In this document: piece by piece, positions 33,507-35,682 of the stretch
Layout: the number at the start of each line of letters is the position of its first letter
Numbering within the stretch: position 1 is the stretch's first letter
The notes under the pieces: model-generated
Databases searched by the model: none
Told to the model about the DNA's origin: nothing
What the model saw: the letters and a program-made list of their open reading frames with translations, nothing else
Assembly (NCBI RefSeq): GCF_004854025.1
Contig: NZ_STGM01000013.1
Location: forward strand, 1-35,682
Length of the DNA: 35,682 nucleotides
Direction of reading: 5' to 3'
Origin: Microbacterium hydrothermale
GTDB lineage: Bacteria; Actinomycetota; Actinomycetes; Actinomycetales; Microbacteriaceae
Made by a program: the position numbers and the translations under genes

Positions 33507-34286
33507 ATGTCGTCAGTCACAACGGCCACGCCCGTGCTGCAGGCGCGCGGTCTCTCACGGCAGTTCGGTCACGTCCGCGCCCTCAACAACGTCGACTTCG
33601 AGGTCTACCCCGGCGAGGTCACGGCCCTGATCGGCGACAACGGCGCCGGCAAGTCCACGCTGGTGAAGGCGCTGTCGGGAAACCTCGCGGTCGACGAGGG
33701 TGAGATCCGCTTCGACGGCAAGCCGATCGAGATGACCAACCCGCAGGTGGCGTCGTCGCTCGGTATCGAGACCGTTTACCAGGACCTCGCCCTCGCCCCG
33801 CACCTCGACCCGGTGCAGAACATGTACCTGGGCCGCGAGATCCGCCGGCCCGGGATCGCCGGGGCCCTCGGCTTCATGAAGACGAAGGACATGGCGAAGG
33901 CCTCTCGCGCCGCGTTCGACGAACTCGGCGCGACCGTGCGGTCGCTGTCGTCGCCGGTGGGGGAGATGTCGGGCGGTCAGCGTCAGGCGATCGCGATCGC
34001 CCGGGCTGTGCACTGGGCCGGTCGCCTCGTCTTCCTCGACGAACCGACCGCCGCCCTGGGCGTGCGTCAGACGAAGAACGTGCTCGAGACGATCCGCCGC
34101 GTGCGCGACAAGGGCATCGCCGTCGTGCTGATCTCGCACTCCATGCCGCACGTGATGGAGGTCTGCGACCGCATCCAGGTGCTGCGCCTGGGGACGCGCG
34201 TCGCCAACATCTCCGCGAAGGACACCTCCATGGAAGAACTCGTCGGGCTCATGACCGGCGCCGTCACGAAGGACGACTCGAAATGA
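33507..34286 (+). CDS. Sugar ABC transporter ATP-binding protein (single NBD)
   Basis: A 259-residue ATPase of the carbohydrate-uptake transporter-2 (ribose/xylose/fructose) family. Walker A GDNGAGKS is at 43-50, the Q-loop in ETVYQDLALAP, signature MSGGQRQ at 154-160, Walker B VFLDEPT with Asp178-Glu179, and the switch His in LISHSMPHV. Most family members (RbsA, XylG) have two fused NBDs; this is the single-NBD FrcA-like form, which should work as a homodimer. GGAAAGGAG lies 6 bases before the ATG, the strongest ribosome-binding site in the operon, probably to raise transporter output. The stop overlaps the permease start (ATGA). Confidence 0.93.
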   Translation: MSSVTTATPVLQARGLSRQFGHVRALNNVDFEVYPGEVTALIGDNGAGKSTLVKALSGNLAVDEGEIRFDGKPIEMTNPQVASSLGIETVYQDLALAPHLDPVQNMYLGREIRRPGIAGALGFMKTKDMAKASRAAFDELGATVRSLSSPVGEMSGGQRQAIAIARAVHWAGRLVFLDEPTAALGVRQTKNVLETIRRVRDKGIAVVLISHSMPHVMEVCDRIQVLRLGTRVANISAKDTSMEELVGLMTGAVTKDDSK

Positions 34287-35365
34287 GCACCACCACGCCC
34301 CCCACCGAGACGGTGGCCATCGGCACGTTCGAGGACACCAAGCCCAATTTCTTCGTCGGCTTGCTGAAGGCGCAGGCCTTCCAGATCCTGCTCATCCTCA
34401 TCGTCATCGTGCTGATCTTCAGCGCGCTCGCACCGGACTCGTTCGCGCAGTGGTCGAACTTCCGCCTCATCATCCAGAACGCCTCGATCCTCGCGGTCCT
34501 CGGCGTCGGCATGACCTACATCATCATCACCTCGGGCATCGACCTCTCGATCGGCTCGGTGCTCGTGTTCTCGGGCGTCGTCTCCGCCCTGACGATGCGC
34601 GCGCTCGGCGGAGAGGGCTGGGGAGTGGCCACCGTCGGCATCCTCGTCTCGATCTTCAGCGGCGTGTGCTGGGGCCTGCTGAACGGCTTCCTCATCGCGA
34701 AAGCCAAGATCCCGCCGCTCATCGTCACGCTCGGATCGCTCGGCATGGCGCTGGGTCTCGCGCAGATCCTCACGGGCGGCGTCGACATCCGCGACGTGCC
34801 GACCGTGCTCACGGTGTCGATCGGCTACGGCAACGTGTTCGGGTCGCTTCCGATCATCAGCGTCATCGCCCTCGTGGTGGTCGTGATCGGCGCGGTGGTG
34901 CTGCACTTCACGAAGTTCGGCCTCTACACCTACGCCGTCGGCTCCAGCGAGCTCGCCGCCCGCCGCGTCGGCGTCAAGGTCGACCGCCACCTCATCTCGG
35001 TCTACACGCTGTCGGGGGCGCTCGCCGGACTCGCCGGCATCCTGGCCCTCTCGCAGTTCTCGACCACGGCGATCGCGGGGCAGTCGCAGACCAACCTGAA
35101 CGTCATCGCGGCCGTGGTGATCGGCGGGACCTCGCTCTTCGGCGGCGTGGGAACGATCTTCGGCACCGTGGTCGGCCTCTTCATCCCGGCCGTCCTGCAG
35201 AACGGCTTCGTCATCACCGGCGTGCAGCCGTTCTGGCAGCAGGTCGCCGTCGGCGCGGTGCTGATCACCGCCGTCTACGTCGACCAGGTGCGCCGCACCG
35301 CCGCGACCCGCGGCAACACCCAGAGCCTCTGGCGCAAGTTCGTCAGCGGAGGACGCCGCGGCTGA
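34283..35365 (+). CDS. Sugar ABC transporter permease (RbsC/FrcC type)
   Basis: A 360-residue inner-membrane permease with about 9-10 hydrophobic segments. Family features: ASILAVLGVGMTYIIITSGIDLSIGS (the GIDLSIG motif near residue 89), AKIPPLIVTLGSLGMALGLA, and the cytoplasmic coupling region SELAARRVGVKVDRHLI that contacts the ATPase, followed by GLAGILALSQF. LNVIAAVVIGGTSLFGGVGT near the C-terminus is highly conserved in the ribose-type permeases. A homodimer is expected because only one permease gene is present. It starts inside the ATPase stop and is followed after 44 bases by the binding-protein gene. Confidence 0.94.
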   Translation: MSTTTPPTETVAIGTFEDTKPNFFVGLLKAQAFQILLILIVIVLIFSALAPDSFAQWSNFRLIIQNASILAVLGVGMTYIIITSGIDLSIGSVLVFSGVVSALTMRALGGEGWGVATVGILVSIFSGVCWGLLNGFLIAKAKIPPLIVTLGSLGMALGLAQILTGGVDIRDVPTVLTVSIGYGNVFGSLPIISVIALVVVVIGAVVLHFTKFGLYTYAVGSSELAARRVGVKVDRHLISVYTLSGALAGLAGILALSQFSTTAIAGQSQTNLNVIAAVVIGGTSLFGGVGTIFGTVVGLFIPAVLQNGFVITGVQPFWQQVAVGAVLITAVYVDQVRRTAATRGNTQSLWRKFVSGGRRG

Positions 35366-35409
35366 GCGCCCGGCATCCGGAATCAACCAAGAGAGAACAG
35401 GCAATCACA

Positions 35410-35682
35410 ATGCAGTGGAACAAGAAGGTTCTCGCGTTCGCCACCCTCGGCGCCGCAGCCACCCTCGTCCTCGCCGGGTGCTCCGGCGGCTCGTCGTCGG
35501 GATCCGCGTCCGGCGGTTCCGACGGGGGTTACAAGATCGCGTTCGTGCAGGGCGTCGCCGGGGATGAGTTCTACATCTCCATGCAGTGCGGCATCGAAGC
35601 CGAAGCCAAGACCGAAGGCGCCACCGTCACCACCCAGGGCCCGGAGAAGTTCGACCCCACCCTGCAGAAGCCCATCGTCGAT
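35410..35682 (+). CDS. Sugar ABC transporter substrate-binding lipoprotein (partial, cut by window end)
   Basis: The first 91 residues of a periplasmic-binding-protein-like sugar receptor; the rest lies beyond the window. A lipoprotein signal peptide is clear: basic QWNKK, hydrophobic core LAFATLGAAATLVLA, and lipobox LAGC with Cys24. A Gly/Ser linker (GGSSSGSASGGSDGG) leads to the mature fold: YKIAFVQGVAGDEFYISMQCGIEAEAK is the usual first strand and helix of the ribose/rhizopine-type (Peripla_BP_4) family. It would be anchored on the outer face of the membrane and deliver the sugar to the permease. The ribosome-binding site is modest (ACAGG, 8 bases before the ATG). Confidence 0.92.
   Translation, partial: MQWNKKVLAFATLGAAATLVLAGCSGGSSSGSASGGSDGGYKIAFVQGVAGDEFYISMQCGIEAEAKTEGATVTTQGPEKFDPTLQKPIVD

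Noticed and set aside
27823..35682. AI-2 (Lsr) uptake and degradation system
   Set aside because: The LsrF-like aldolase and FGGY kinase suggested it, but there is one permease, a single-NBD ATPase, a LacI regulator, and a mutarotase-like protein, isomerase and dehydrogenase that Lsr systems lack. Sugar catabolism fits better.
26672..35682. Sulfoquinovose (sulfo-EMP) pathway
   Set aside because: Mutarotase, isomerase, kinase and aldolase functions are present, but the isomerase is a cupin rather than the AGE fold, the kinase is FGGY rather than PfkB type, and no sulfoquinovosidase or sulfolactaldehyde enzyme is seen.

Overview
The window comes from a high-GC actinobacterium, most probably Microbacterium or a close relative in Microbacteriaceae. 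The reasons are the strong G/C bias at third codon positions, frequent 4-base ATGA/GTGA stop-start overlaps, several apparently leaderless starts, and a gene order (TPR-like protein, HAD phosphatase, 56-residue protein, tlyA, nadK, recN, pyrG, Nudix hydrolase, xerD) that matches the Rv1691-Rv1701 block of Mycobacterium tuberculosis. No rRNA, tRNA, CRISPR array, insertion sequence or prophage was seen.

Region 1 (1-9750, all plus strand) is the conserved housekeeping block. It holds an arginine/aspartate repeat protein, a HAD-IIA phosphatase, a very small acidic protein, the rRNA 2'-O-methyltransferase TlyA, NAD kinase, RecN, CTP synthase, an ADP-ribose pyrophosphatase and a XerD-type recombinase. 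Most are translationally coupled. pyrG has its own promoter. The two genes that sit between recN and pyrG in mycobacteria are absent.

Region 2 (9750-16600) is accessory. A small membrane protein is coupled to an ABC-F ATPase on the plus strand. On the minus strand are a stand-alone LysR-type DNA-binding domain with a lysine-rich tail, a two-gene oxidoreductase unit (an alpha/beta-hydrolase fused to a gluconate-dehydrogenase-subunit-3-like domain, followed by a GMC flavoenzyme), and a leaderless short-chain dehydrogenase.

Region 3 (16700-25310) is a cell-surface polysaccharide locus: three GT4-type glycosyltransferases, one GT2 glycosyltransferase, a Wzx-like flippase, a Wzy/O-antigen-ligase-like membrane protein and a nucleotidyltransferase-fold protein. 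The first six genes alternate strictly in direction. No priming phosphoglycosyltransferase, chain-length regulator or nucleotide-sugar synthesis gene is present. The region is also poor in a heptamer (GGATGCC/GGCATCC) that is abundant elsewhere in the window, which suggests separate ancestry.

Region 4 (25470-35682) is a sugar-catabolism regulon. A LacI-family regulator lies at its left edge. A divergent control region separates an aldolase plus Gfo/Idh/MocA dehydrogenase (minus strand) from a DUF4432 mutarotase-like gene (plus strand). Then follow a second LacI regulator, a mannose-6-phosphate-isomerase-like cupin, an FGGY kinase and an ABC importer (ATPase, permease, lipoprotein binding protein cut by the window end). 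Three copies of a GACAACGTTGTC operator, two of them overlapping TTGACA -35 boxes, tie both arms together. The likely flow is uptake, anomer conversion, isomerisation and/or oxidation, phosphorylation, then aldol cleavage. The sugar itself cannot be named from sequence.

The window-wide excess of GGATGCC/GGCATCC, which seems to override normal codon choice, is the most general unexplained signal. The best candidates for an undescribed system are the hydrolase/dehydrogenase fusion with its GMC partner and the region-4 sugar pathway.
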